From Lucinisca nassula (taxonomy: Eukaryota; Mollusca; Bivalvia; Lucinida; Lucinidae): DNA of 64,000 bases. Made by a program: the position numbers and the translations under genes. Where the stretch lies: positions 118,361,900 to 118,425,899 of the forward strand of contig OY757025.1 of assembly GCA_963580285.1 (NCBI GenBank), written 5' to 3'. Each line of letters opens with the position of its first letter. Within the stretch, counting starts at the first letter, position 1. Under the pieces are notes generated by a model. It was not told the origin of the DNA and did no database searches. It saw nothing but the letters and a program-made list of their open reading frames with translations. This document shows, in pieces, positions 22,985 to 33,985 of this stretch.

Positions 22985-24560
22985 TAAGCCTTTACGCTTG
23001 AACCGTCATAGAATCTGAGGCCTGACCCACCGGCGTGCAATTAAAGAGGGAAGCAAAGTTGTCAACCGTGATTTGGCTAACTACCATACATGCAATCTGT
23101 CGTAAACATTTATGTTGTATCCAATCTTTTTATACCGAAGAATGATTTTACGAATTTGAGTACTAAAGTCATAGCAATTATATATTTTTCTGAACTTATA
23201 TACTACGTCACCATAAAATTCGGGTTCCGATAGACCTTGTTGCAGAAGAGATTTAAGTCCAACATTGATTTTTGAAATTAAATCGGAATGACGTCTATAA
23301 AATTTTGACAAGGCTTTGCCTAGTTTATGATACCGATAACCTTATTAAGAAGTTTAGCAGTTAACAATTTATTACGAGTGTTGGAGTCAGTTACATGACT
23401 AGACAATCAGGCAAATCGAATTAAATGCAAAATATAAACGCCGTAGGATGCTGCACGAGGAACATCACCATCCAAGAAAGGAAAATGTACAATCTCAAAA
23501 TCAAAATCATAGCGTTTATCATAAATTTTGCAAGAAACAAACCCATCTGCAATAGATAGGTGTAAATCCAAAAACGGGACCTCGGTATCAGAAGAATTTG
23601 CTTATTTTAGCTGAAGTTCTGGGGGGGGGGGGGGGGTAAATTTGACTGATCAAGCCATCGAAATATGTATTGTCAATATTTAATAAATCATCTAAATATC
23701 TAGAAGTCGAGCTAAAGGCTTCAATGATTTCAAATTGGTTTTCAACAGAAAGGGTCATCATGAAGTCTCTTTCATAACAAAACAAGAACAAATCAGCCAC
23801 AAGGGGTGCACAATTTGTACCCAGCGGAATACCCACAACTTGTCTAAATAACTTAGTACCAAATCTTATGTAAATATTGTCAAGTAGATAGGTGAGAGAT
23901 TCACACACTTTCTGACATGAGCAAAAAGTATAAGTTTTATGCTCTTCAGAAGTGCAAAAAGCATTTCTTACATTACATGCAAGACAGAGGAAGTCTATGA
24001 AATGTCCATTCAATTAAATCATGAAGTTTTTCTTTTATAAGATTATGAGGAAGTGTAGTGTAAAGGTTGGAAAAATCATAAGTAGACAGACTTGAAGCAT
24101 GAAAACGTCTGGATTTCAATTTATTTAAAAATTTATTAGAATTTTTTATAGACCAAAACAGATTTCTCCATGATCTTTCAAAGACTTTGTCGCAGTATTT
24201 AATCACTTGTTTATTGATGGCAGTAAAACATGAAATTAATAATTTGGAGAGTTCAATGGTGGTACAAGAGCTTGAATTTGCAATAAACCGTGCTTTGTAT
24301 GGTCTTCTATGACGTTTAGGTAACCAATATAACATAGGAAGCTTGTCTTGGCCTTCTGTAACACATACAGGAAACTTGGTGGCTGAATGACAAATGTGGT
24401 CATCAACTAAAGCCCTCTCTACAGCTAAAGGTTGAAGTTCATAGGCCTTAGTACTACCAAGTTCTTGCTGAAGGGTGTTAACATAGTGGAGCTGTCAAAC
24501 AACGACCACAATGTGAGCAGCCTTATCTGCTGGAGCCAAACCAAACTTCTTATGAAATTC
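22985..24560 (-). pseudogene. Penelope-like reverse transcriptase remnant
   Basis: Minus strand, several frames. Order: FHKKFGLAPADKAAH (about 24545), MLYWLPKRHRRPYKARFIAN, TYDFSNLYTTLPHNLI (24335-23973), a frameshift, then VVGIPLGTNCAPLVADLFLF and SRYLDDLLNID, the YLDD being the catalytic pair (24013-23680). An expanded C/G tract at about 23621-23636 shifts the frame. The tail resumes as KFYRRHSDLISK, LLQQGLSEPEFYGDVVYKFR (23311-23081) and a C-terminal GGSGLRFYDGSSVKAY. At least two frameshifts and several stops. Assignment to Penelope-like elements rests on the motif style plus the neighbouring same-strand hammerhead motifs, which are known from that retroelement class. No GIY-YIG endonuclease was seen. 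Confidence 0.75.
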
Positions 24561-24570
24561 TTGAATACCT

Positions 24571-24815
24571 ATGCTACGTGGCCACAATCCTCGCCCTTAC
24601 TTCCGTCGCGATTTAGACAGATAATTTGTTCAGTCCGCATGAAGGCCTCCTAACTCATCAGTGCAATATCTCCGTGAACACAATCAATCAACCCCCGAGA
24701 TGAAACAACGGTGAGGACTCGACAGCAAGAAACCACTGAAATGCTGGAGCAAAGGAAAACCAACAGTTAGACTCCGATGGGCCCGACCAGAGACAGAGCT
24801 TCAGGCACCAACCAA
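24571..24815 (-). repeat. Penelope 3' module R, left half (inverted)
   Basis: Lies on the minus strand immediately downstream of the tandem hammerhead block and immediately upstream of the next reverse transcriptase remnant at 24560, as expected for head-to-tail copies. Confidence 0.7.
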
Positions 24816-24932
24816 CATTACATAAAATTAGATTCTCGCTAATTCTCAGGAAATGTATTCTATAAAAGGTTTATCCTTTGGAAGCAAGGAATACACCACA
24901 GAACTGAAAAATATGGAGTGTGGATGTTTTCT

Positions 24933-24978
24933 GGGCCAGACTAGCTAGTTTCGGCCAATTAGGCCTCATCAGTGACCC
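24933..24978 (-). ncRNA. Type I hammerhead ribozyme (copy 1)
   Basis: Minus strand, 5' to 3': stem I strand GGGUCA (24978-24973); core CUGAUGA (24972-24966); stem II GGCC-UAAUU-GGCC (24965-24953); core GAA (24952-24950); stem III ACUAGCUAGU, a self-complementary block with a minimal loop (24949-24940); cleavage nucleotide C (24939); stem I return strand UGGCCC (24938-24933), pairing fully with GGGUCA with one G-U pair. All conserved hammerhead positions are present. A very short stem III is usual in retroelement hammerheads, which may act as dimers. Predicted cut after the complement of base 24939. Confidence 0.88.
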
Positions 24979-25193
24979 TAAATTATTTTCAAAATTCAAC
25001 AATGGAATCAATGATTCCAGAGGACAAGAAAATATAAACTACACTATGATGTAGGGCAGGGAGACTTTTAACGGCCGCCACACTTTCATAGACACCAGCT
25101 GTAGTGAGTTTAAATGTGTTCTATAAAAGGTTTATCCTTTGGCAGCAAGGAATACACCACAGAACTGAAAAATATGGAGTATGCATGTTTTCT

Positions 25194-25239
25194 GGACCAG
25201 ACTAGCTAGTTTCGGCCAATTAGGCCTCATCAGTCACCC
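25194..25239 (-). ncRNA. Type I hammerhead ribozyme (copy 2)
   Basis: Exactly 261 bases from copy 1. Core CUGAUGA, stem II and GAA-ACUAGCUAGU-C are identical. Stem I is weaker: GGGUGA against UGGUCC has one mismatch and G-U pairs. It may be less active than copy 1. Confidence 0.82.
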
Positions 25240-25345
25240 TCAATTATTTTCCAAATTCCGCAATGGAATCAATGATCTCAAAGGACAAAAAAATGTAAAC
25301 TACAATATGATGTAGGGCAGAGAGACTTTTTACGGCCGCCAAAGT

Positions 25346-25670
25346 AAGCCTTTACGCTGGAACCGCCATAGAATCTGAGGCCTGACCCACCGGCGTGCAA
25401 TTTTAAAAAGGGGGAAGCAAAGTTGTCAACCGTGATTGGGTTAACTACCATGCATGCAGTCTGTTGTATATCATTTATGTTGTATCGAATCTTTTTTATA
25501 TCGATGAATGATTTTACGAAATTGGGTACTAAAGTCATTACAAATATATATTTTTCTGAATTTATATACTAAGTCACCATAAAATTCGGGTTCCGATAGA
25601 CCTTGTTGCAGAAGAGATTTAAGTCCAACATTGCCTTTTCTAAATTTTATATACGTCATTCCGATTTAAT
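25346..25670 (-). pseudogene. Penelope-like reverse transcriptase C-terminal fragment
   Basis: Minus strand: GLKSLLQQGLSEPEFYGDLV, FRKIIHRYKK, a frameshift, then QQTACMVVNPITVDNFASPF and GGSGLRFYGGSSVKAY. It is close to the tail of the copy at 22985-23311 and leads straight into the tandem hammerhead units. No stop falls directly at the C-terminal SVKAY, so the true end is uncertain. Confidence 0.75.
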
Positions 25671-25779
25671 TTCTAAATGTTCCTGCTTTTGGAGTTTGTT
25701 ACAGGATACTTTGTTTGTCGCAATAAAAGCTCTACAGAGCTTATGTTATTTGTTTCGGATATGCGACGTTAAATAAAGC

Positions 25780-25963
25780 TTCTTTATCTTTATACCTTTA
25801 TGACAATTGAACATAGCCATTTCTTTCATGTACGCGTGTCCGATAACTCCGATACCATTTGAGATATTTTCATGAAACTTTACAAATATGTCAAGCTCCA
25901 AGAAACGACGTGCAGAACACGTGGACCGTAACTCTGGTTTGAATACATGTGCTTTTGATTTTA
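25780..25963. repeat. Unit of a dispersed tandem repeat
   Basis: TTGAACATAGCCATTTC and GAGATATTTTCATGAAACTT blocks recur in the array 44038-44960. The nested insertion separates this unit from that array. Confidence 0.6.
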
Positions 25964-26323
25964 CAGTCAACCCTCTTTATACCGGCATTCGTTATAACGG
26001 CAAAACTCGTTATAACGGCAATTTTAATGGAATGACTACTTTGCTAAAGGCTTAGCCTAGGTTCCGAGTGACGTGGGCTTCCCTCAGGTCGGAAATGCAC
26101 AAATCGAATCCATAGTCATTAAAAGGTCTTGTAACCCAATACTCCTAGAAACAAATGTAATAGAAATTTGTTAGAATCGCCTCACCGAGGCGGTTCTAAC
26201 AAAATATTATGTTTCTTGGAGAAATGGGGCTGAAAAGACCGTTTATAACCTTTCATGCTCCAAACTCGGAATCTTTATAACAACAAATTCATTATAACGG
26301 CACAATAACAGGGAATAAATACT
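25964..26323 (+). mobile_element. pogo/Tigger-like MITE, left part
   Basis: Starts CAGTCAACCCTCTTTATAC after a TA dinucleotide and continues with repeated CGTTATAACGGCA, the style of pogo/Tigger ends. An internal hairpin TTAGAATCGCCTCACCGAGG sits at about 26169. Its right part appears to resume after element Y at 44008 (GCCGTTACAATGCGGTT, resembling the inverted end), but the match is weak. Confidence 0.45.
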
Positions 26324-27599
26324 TATGGAACAGTATTTAGGTAAAAACTCAATTATGCAACATTGAGATTGCAATATGCAATTTTGATATTCTGTTATGC
26401 TTTATTCAGTTACAATAGTGCAACACTGCATTATGATATTCATTTTTGTAGTCTGCTTTTGGAATTTGTGTAGTTTTCTTTCTGTTTCTCGTCCTATTTT
26501 GCAACTTGAAATTCCGCTTCTGCTTCTTCTAGTTCTCATTATTCTCGTTCAGTGGCGCTGTGATCGTTCTTTCGTACCGCTCCCGTAAACGTCCGCCTGT
26601 ATTCGGCAGATACACAAAAAATCTGCAAGCGTATTGGTGACACGGAGGAGTGAAAGAAATGAGAGAACTATACTTTTGGCATAAAACGGACGATTTGGGG
26701 ACACTACACCCTTCCCGATAAAATCATTTACACATAATTTTTATTTTATATGTCAGACCAGGAATCAGCTTTGCTTGGTTTGTTTTGTGTCCAAGTTTTA
26801 TCTAAATATATCGCAAATGTGTTCAGGCCATTGCACCTCTAAAATATAAATTTGTTGTAAATACTTATACTAATTTTGTACGGCACAGAAAGGTATGGAA
26901 CAGTATTAAGGTAAAAACTCAATTATGCAATGTGCAATTACAATATGAATTGTTGAAACCGCACTTTGCATTATGAACCTTTCCATATCTTACTACTTTA
27001 TTCGAATATGCAACATGCACATTCTAATTTGAGACCTTTGTATTTAAATATGGCATTTGGACGTCCTATTTTGCATTATTCAGTTTCGATTCTGCTGTGG
27101 TTAGACGGGGTACCAGTCATTGAGGTGACGGTAACGTTCGGTAATGTCCGTGGATTTGCCGTATTTTTTCCGATGACAAGCGTCCGTTTGAGAAGATCGC
27201 ATTCGCTTTTCCAGGGGCCAAATTCAAGCCAGCAGCGATAAATTTTATCCAGCTATTCAATAATTCGGATATTTACAATAATGTGTACGTTTGCATCTTT
27301 AAAATAAATTTTACAGCGCGGTTCCTTATTTATGAGAAACAGGATTTTTATTTAAAAGTTAATACTTGTTTGACGAAGGGGAAAATACTCTATCGTTGAA
27401 CATTTACTAAAATAAATTACCATGAGGGATTAGTCTGTGCCGAATCCGTGGATTTGAAATGAGCAATTATTGTTAAAATTGATTAATTCATACAATTTTC
27501 ATAAATCTGATCCTTCTGAGGTGTTACTTATAAAGATATTATTTACTAATTGCAACCTCACTCAAAACTCAAATGTTTGGATATAATAGAAGTATGTAT

Positions 27600-28110
27600 A
27601 TGTCCGCACAGCGTATCGCCGCGCGGAAGGCGTTTTCTTTGCCATGTCAGGGGTGGAGGCAGAGAATAATGGAAGCCAGAACTGATAATGTATGTTAGCT
27701 TTTTTCCTCGGCCAGACATTCGAAAACAGGGCTGTGCTCTGACACATTTGGCAGTCGAAATTGGCAACACGTCATCACATACTAGAGCCCGTCTTTGGTC
27801 TGATTCCTGCACTCAAAATTCTAAAATCGCTATAGAACTGTGTTTCTTAGGACAAACGCTGTACCTTGGGTGCGATTTGTGCCTTCCTCCGATTAAGAGT
27901 TCAGTATATTCCCATTGGTCAGCTGACACCTGTCGAATTGACAAGTGCCAGCACATTGGAGGCCCTGGGAAGAGCAGTTCATAAACTAATCCCATTTAGC
28001 GAGATGGGGGTAGCCCCTATGTGCTTTTAGCGCCCGGTTACCTTACAAAATCTATCAAGTCAATCGCCGCGCGGTGGGGTAACCCCTATGTGCTTATGAC
28101 ACCCGTTTAC
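27600..28110. other. Segment of X without a counterpart in Y
   Basis: Sits between blocks shared with Y; the corresponding place in Y holds the LINE-containing 41.1-43.26 kb stretch. Short frames (up to 98 codons) have no recognisable domain. Confidence 0.55.
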
Positions 28111-28856
28111 CTTCAAAACCAGTTTGTCTCTCTGTTCACCGGCAACGGGGATTCGTTCCCTGGGACCTCACCAGCTGACCACACGGGGAATTTGGAAAAC
28201 AACAACTAGTTCCCCAATTCCCATTGTAATTCTGATGTAAATACTTCATCCATTAACATGAACAGTACTTACTCATTCTCAGCCCCGACCCGCAACCATA
28301 GAAACGCACCTGTGGTCACAATGACAGCTGTCCTATTCATATGTCCGTCCTCTGTCTTCATAAGTTAGACTGGGGCAGGATAGCTTTCATCCAACAGAAT
28401 CACAACGCGAAAATATTAGCTGATCGTCTGTCAGTTCGTCCGTCCGTCCGTCTGTCTTCAGCCAGCAAAACCTTGCTGAGCTAGTGTCGCGACTGTCTTA
28501 ACCAGCCTACTACATATTTCTTCAAGTTCTACATGTAACGATTTGGCAAATGGAGTGGCTGAATCCAAACCATTTTGTACTTACATGTATTTCCATGTAT
28601 TAGGTCTACACCAAAGTTTTTTTTTTCTTCTTGTTTTATTACAGTTAGACCGCGTACAGCGTACCCAGGTTTACCTGGCGGAACTTAACGACATTATTTA
28701 TTTATTTATTTATTTATTTACTTATTATTAAAGTTTACAGAATCTAGAAAAAAAAATGTTTTTGATGCATTAGATTTGTACATTTTACCGCCGAAAAATA
28801 CAACAACAAAAATTGAAAGATGAAAAGTCGTGATGATATTTTTCTGACTGTTGCTT

Positions 28857-29000
28857 AAAATATACATTTTGGGTACACGTTAGAAGCGCCTCTTCGATGC
28901 GGTTTTAACGAGTACCCACAATCTATATTTTGGAGTAGAAATGAGAAAAATAATGTTTACTCCTGTCAATCCCAGTTTTACCCTATAAAAGTGGGGATCA
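28857..29000 (+). repeat. Foldback element H (copy 2, within X)
   Basis: Hairpin TTTTGGGTACACGTTAGAAG / TTTTAACGAGTACCCACAAT followed by the CAGTTTTACCCTATAAAAGT tail. The inverted counterpart is at 40240-40385 in Y. A long G run follows at about 29016-29038. Confidence 0.7.
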
Positions 29001-29099
29001 AGTGTGTGTGTGTGTTGGGGGGGGGGGGGGGGGGGGGTAAGAATTCTAAAGATGTTATTTTATGGTGTGATGCGCTTGGTATGTGAGTGCGTTTTTAGT

Positions 29100-29330
29100 T
29101 TTACGTCTCGACAACAGCTAAGGTCATACGGAGATGGGACCTGGGTTTAAAGACCCATCCGAAATTCTGGAGAAGCCGGGGTCGATCCTGCGATCCCTGG
29201 TTAATGAGGCGAGTAGCATAACCACTACACCACAGAGGCTTCCAGTGCTTGATATGTTACATTGTAGCAGGTGCGGGTTTTCCACCTGCACTCCGGTATG
29301 AAAGAATTTGCTGCGCGTTGTGTTTTTCTC
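29100..29330 (-). mobile_element. tRNA-derived SINE (within X)
   Basis: On the minus strand GCCTCTGTGGTGTAGTGGTT resembles a tRNA A-box region and GGATCGACCCC a B box. The homologous copy in Y is at 39935-40145, so it predates the divergence of X and Y. Confidence 0.65.
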
Positions 29331-29333
29331 AAA

Positions 29334-32314
29334 CAAGAGGGCCATGATGGCCCTGGATCGCTCACCTGACCCATATGATAGAGTTACAAGTGGGCCTCTG
29401 GGAGGGCCATTATTGACCCCAGGGCTACAATGTGCATAATGTTGAGGGAGGTCTAAAAAGGTGAAGCTTCATACCAAATATCAACAAAGCCTATAATTTG
29501 AACAATCTTGGCAAAGGTCCACTAGATGAAGCTACACACCAAATATCAAAGACCTGGGCCTTGGGGTTTCAGAGACCATTTTTTAAAGATATTCCCTACA
29601 TAGCCTATGTAAAACCAAATGGCCCCGGGGCGGGGACATTTTTGGCCTCAGAGCTATAATTTAAACAATCTTGATAGAGGTCCACTAGATGAAGCTTCAC
29701 ACCAAATATCAAAGACCTAGGTCTTGCTGTTTCAGAGAAGAAGATTTCCAAAGATTATCTCTATATATAAGTCTATGTAAAACCAAAGGGCCCCAGGGCA
29801 GGGGCTATAATTTGAACAATCTTGGTAGAGGTCCACTAGATGAAGCTCCATAAACAATATCAAAGACATGGGCCTTGTGGTTTCAGAGAAGAAGATTTTT
29901 AAAGATTTACCTATATAAGTCTATGCAAAACCAAAGGGTCTCGGGGCGGGGGCATTTTTGGCCCCAGGACTATAAATTGAATAATCTTGATAGAGGTCCA
30001 CTAGATGAAATTTCACACCAAATATCAAAGACCTAGGCCTTGTGGTTTCACAGAAGAAGATTTTTAAAGATTTTCCCTATATAAGTCTATGTAAAACCAA
30101 AGGGCCCTCGAGACAGGGGCGTTTTTGGTCTCAGGGCTATAATTTGAACAATCTTGGTAGAGGTCCACTAGATGAAGCTTCATACCAAATATCAAAGACC
30201 AGGGCAATCTGGTTTTAGAGAAGAAGCTTTTTCAAGATTTTCCCTATATATAAGTCTATGTAATACCAAAGGGCCCTGGAGCGGGGGCATTTTTGGCCCC
30301 AGGGCTATAATTTGAACAATCTTGGTAGAGGTCCACAAGATTAAGCTTCATACCAAATGTCAAAGACCTAGGCCTTGTGGTTTCAGAGAAGAAGATTTTT
30401 AAAGATTTTCCCTATATAAGTCTATGTAAAACCAAAGGGCCCCAAGGCTGGGGCATTTTTGGTCTCGGGGCTATAATTGAACAATTTTGGTAGAGGTCCA
30501 CTAGATGAAGCTTCATACCAAATATCAAAGACCTAGGCCTTGTGAATTCAGAGACAAAAATTTTTCAAGATTTTCACCATATAAGTCTATGTAAAACCAA
30601 ATGGCCCTGGAGCGGGAGCATTTTTGGCCCGTGGGCTATAATTTGAACAATCTTGATAGGGGTCCACTAGGTGAAGCTTCATACCAAATATCAAAGACCT
30701 TGGACATGTTGTTTCAGAGAAGAAGATTTTTTAAGATTTCCCTATATAAGCCTATGTAAAACCAAAGGGTCTCGGGCGTGTGCATTTTTGGCCCCAGAAC
30801 TATAATTTGAACAATCTTGGTAGGGGTCCACTAGGTATAGCTTCATACCAAATATCAAAGACCTGGGCCTTGCGGTTTCAGAGAAGAAGATTTTTAAAGA
30901 TTTTCCCTATATATGCCCATGTAAAACCAAAAGGCCCCGGGGCGGGGGCATTTTTGGCCCCAGCAATATAATTTGAACAATCTTGGTAGGGGTCCACTAG
31001 ATGAAGCTTCATACCAAATATCAAAAACATGGCCCTTACGGTTTCATAGAAGAAATTTTTTATAGATTTTCCCTATATAAGCCTATGAAAAATCAAAGGG
31101 CCCCGGGGCGGGGGCATTTTTGGCCCCAGCACTATAATTTGAACAATCTTCGTAGGGGTCCACAAGATGAAGCCTCATACCAAATATCAAAGACCTGGGC
31201 CTTGCGGTTTCAGAGAAGAAGATTTTTTAAGATTTTCAATATATAAGCCCATGTAAAACCAAAGGGCCCCCCAGCAGGGGCATTTTTGGCCCCAGGGCTA
31301 TAATATGAACAATCTTGGTAGGGGTCCACTAGGTGAAGCTTCATACCAAATATCAAAGACCTAGGCCTTGCGGTTTCAGAGAAGAAGATTTTTAAAGGTT
31401 TTTCCTATTTAAGCCCATGTAAAACCAAAGGGCCCCGGGGCGGGGGCATTTTTGGCCCCAGCACTATAATTTGAACAATCTTGGTGAGGGTCCCCTAGAT
31501 GAAGCTTCATACCAAATATCAAAGACCTGGGCCTTACGGTTTCAGAGAAGAAGATTTTTAAAGCTCTTCCCTATACAAGCCCATGTAAAACCAAAGGGCC
31601 CTGGAGCGGGAGCATTTTTGGCCCCGGCACTATAATTTGAACAATCTTTGTAGGGGTCCACTAGATGAAGCTTCATACCAAATATCAAAGAACTGGGCTT
31701 TGCGGTTTCAGAGAAGGAGATTTTTACAGATTTTCTCTATATAATCCCATGTAAAACCAAAGGGCCCCAGAGCGGGGGCATTTTTGGCCCCAGCACTATA
31801 ATTTGGACAATATTGGTAGGGGTCCACTAGATGAAGCTTCATACCAAATATCAAAGACCTGGGCCTTACGGTTTCAGAGAAGAAGATTTTTAAAGATTTT
31901 CCCTGTATAAGCCCATGTAAAACCAAAGGGCCCCGGAGCGGGGGCATTTTTGGTCCCAGCACTATAATTTGAACAATCTTGGTAGGGGTCCACTAGATGA
32001 AGCTTCATACCAAATATCAAAGACCTGGGCCTTGTGGTTTCAGAGTAGAAGATTTTTTAAGTTTTTGGTGAAAAAAAATCTATTTTTGGCTCCTATGATC
32101 TAGATGTGTAACGGACCGGAACCATTTGAACAACTTTGAAAGGGGACCACCTAAGGATCATTCCTGTGAATTTTGGTCAAAATCCGATCAGTGGTTTAGG
32201 AGGAGATGTCGTTTGAAGAAATTGTTTACGGACGCACGGACGCACGGACTGACGACGGACGACGGACGAAAAGTGATCCCAAAAGCTCACCTCGTCACTA
32301 CGTGACGGTGAGCT
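29334..32314. mobile_element. Tandem-core element inserted in X (about 16 units of 166 bp)
   Basis: Absent from Y at the matching point (39904), where the flanks read straight through. Left end CAAGAGGGCCATGATGGCCC; right end CTCACCTCGTCACTACGTGA, continuing GGTGAGCT; both form small hairpins. The core unit carries TAGATGAAGCTTCATACCAA and AGGGCCCCGGGGCGGGGGCA. Same family as 20919-21930. HINE/Helentron-like by architecture; class not proven. Confidence 0.8.
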
Positions 32315-32467
32315 AAAAAGTGGAAACCTTTGCGTTTTGTCACTTGAAGCCAAAAATCTAGTATAAAAAGTCAGATAGTTTTCTATTTTCTTATAAATTA
32401 ATGAATGCATTTAACACAAACAGTTACGAACATCTATATAAACATGTGACAAAACAAACTGGGAATC

Positions 32468-32735
32468 AGACCCCCGGCCATCGGGGCTTGAAGAAATAGA
32501 TGGGCTGCATGAACTGAAACCGACCCGCACACCAGTACTGGTAAACCGCTTAGAGGATCTAAGTCTACCGAGCCAAAGCGGTGCTTACAAACCCTATTGG
32601 TTTCATTGGGCGACAGGGCTTGGAGATGCCATTTCATCTCAGTGTCGGGTAAAAGTCCCACAAAAGTGGAAGCAACGTCTCCAAAATGATCTATACTGTG
32701 TTGAAGGTGACGTTAAACATCAAATCAAACAACAG
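32468..32735 (+). mobile_element. SINE-like element, family S (copy 4, within X)
   Basis: GGGGCTTGAAGAAATAGATG to GACGTTAAACATCAAATC. Its inverted counterpart in Y is 39494-39755. Confidence 0.7.
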
Positions 32736-33448
32736 AACCAAAATGCCTAGTTTTAGAATTCCGTTGGATATGCCCTAAATCAGAAATAAATGTTAGAGGG
32801 AACGTAAGTCGTTTCTCATCTGAAAGCATTTTCACAAAAGAGAGTTGTAACTGTTTGCTTCAGGTGATCATAAAGGAGCAGTCTCACCAAGGTCTACACG
32901 ACATTGGACAGGAGCCTTTCTGTGCCATACAAAATTATTATAAGTATTTACAACAAATTTATATTTTAGAGGTGCAATGGCCTGAACACATTTGCGATAT
33001 ATTTAGATAAAACTTGGACACAAAACAAACACAGCAAAGCTGATTCCTGGTCTGACATATAAAATGGCAATATCCTGTTATTTGACCCGCGGGTCAGTTA
33101 AGTTCCGATCATTTTGGTAATTATCAAAATGTCGAGTTTTATACATTTTCTTCTGATCTGGGTCACCAGGCGCTTGATTGTAATCACGTGAACGAACATT
33201 CGTAACCTCATTTGCATAAATTTACATTTCAATTTATTCCGTAAATGGTTAGTTTTAATATTGCATTCACGGAATAAACTGCATGAAAATGTGTAATACT
33301 TCGTTTCTTAAAAACAGATTTCAAAATTATGCATTTCTACTAACTGGAACTTATTTGACCCGCTAGCCGTTTTTGCCCATTCAAATACACGGTACTAATC
33401 TGACCCGGGTCAAATAACAGGAGTATATATATACAGACGAAACTTAGA

Positions 33449-33985
33449 TAATGTTGGTTGGTGCCTGATGCTCTGTCTCTGGTCGGGCCCATCGGAGTCT
33501 AACTGTTGGTTTTCTTTTGCTCCAGCATTTCAGTGGTTTCTTGCTGTCGAGTCCTCACCGTTGTCTCACCTCTGTGGTTCTTTGATTTCTGTGTTCACGG
33601 AGATGTTGCACTGATGAGTTAGGAGGCCTTCATGCGGACTGAACAAATTATGTCTAAATCGCGACGGAAGTAAGGGCGAGGATTGTGGCCACGTAAAATC
33701 GATTTAAGCCCCCCAGTGGAAATCTTCCACTGACCGTTCCTAGGCGGCTCTTCTGTGGCGATTTATTTATGTTGTTGTTTGTTACTTACTGTGTGTATCA
33801 CTTGTGTCTTTTAATTTTGGATGGCCATATGGCCATTTTGTGGGAAAGTAACTGTCCATATGGCCTTCCTTTGTTTAGGTTTCCATTATGGTCTGGTCGC
33901 TTAATGTTTGTACTTCTTTCCCTTTGGTGTCTTTTATGGATGGAGTAAGTTAATTGTATCAATTCCTGATCTTTGTTTTACTTCT
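33449..33985 (+). mobile_element. Complete Penelope 3' module R inserted in Z
   Basis: 537 bases from TAATGTTGGTTGGTGCCTGA to GATCTTTGTTTTACTTCT, flanked by ACTTAGA (33442-33448 and 33986-33992). Other Z units read ACTTAGAATAGTAAC without interruption, giving the empty site. Read as a severely 5'-truncated Penelope insertion because the same module follows the reverse transcriptase C-terminus at three other places. Confidence 0.75.

Larger units (their letters stand above)
24853..25345 (-). repeat. Two tandem 261-bp units carrying hammerhead motifs
   Basis: Units start at about 24854 and 25115 (TCTATAAAAGGTTTATCCTT) and are highly similar over their length; each includes one ribozyme motif at the same offset. 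Tandem ribozyme-bearing repeats are the arrangement expected of Penelope pseudo-LTRs. Confidence 0.8.

Noticed and set aside
29100..29330. Functional tRNA gene
   Set aside because: A/B-like boxes are present, but no complete cloverleaf, and it has a paralogue within the X/Y element, so it is SINE-derived.
33600..33660. CTGATGAG in module R as a further hammerhead
   Set aside because: The downstream GAAA and pairing stems are missing (only CTGAAC follows), so the core is incomplete. The same holds for its inverted copies near 20695 and 24655.
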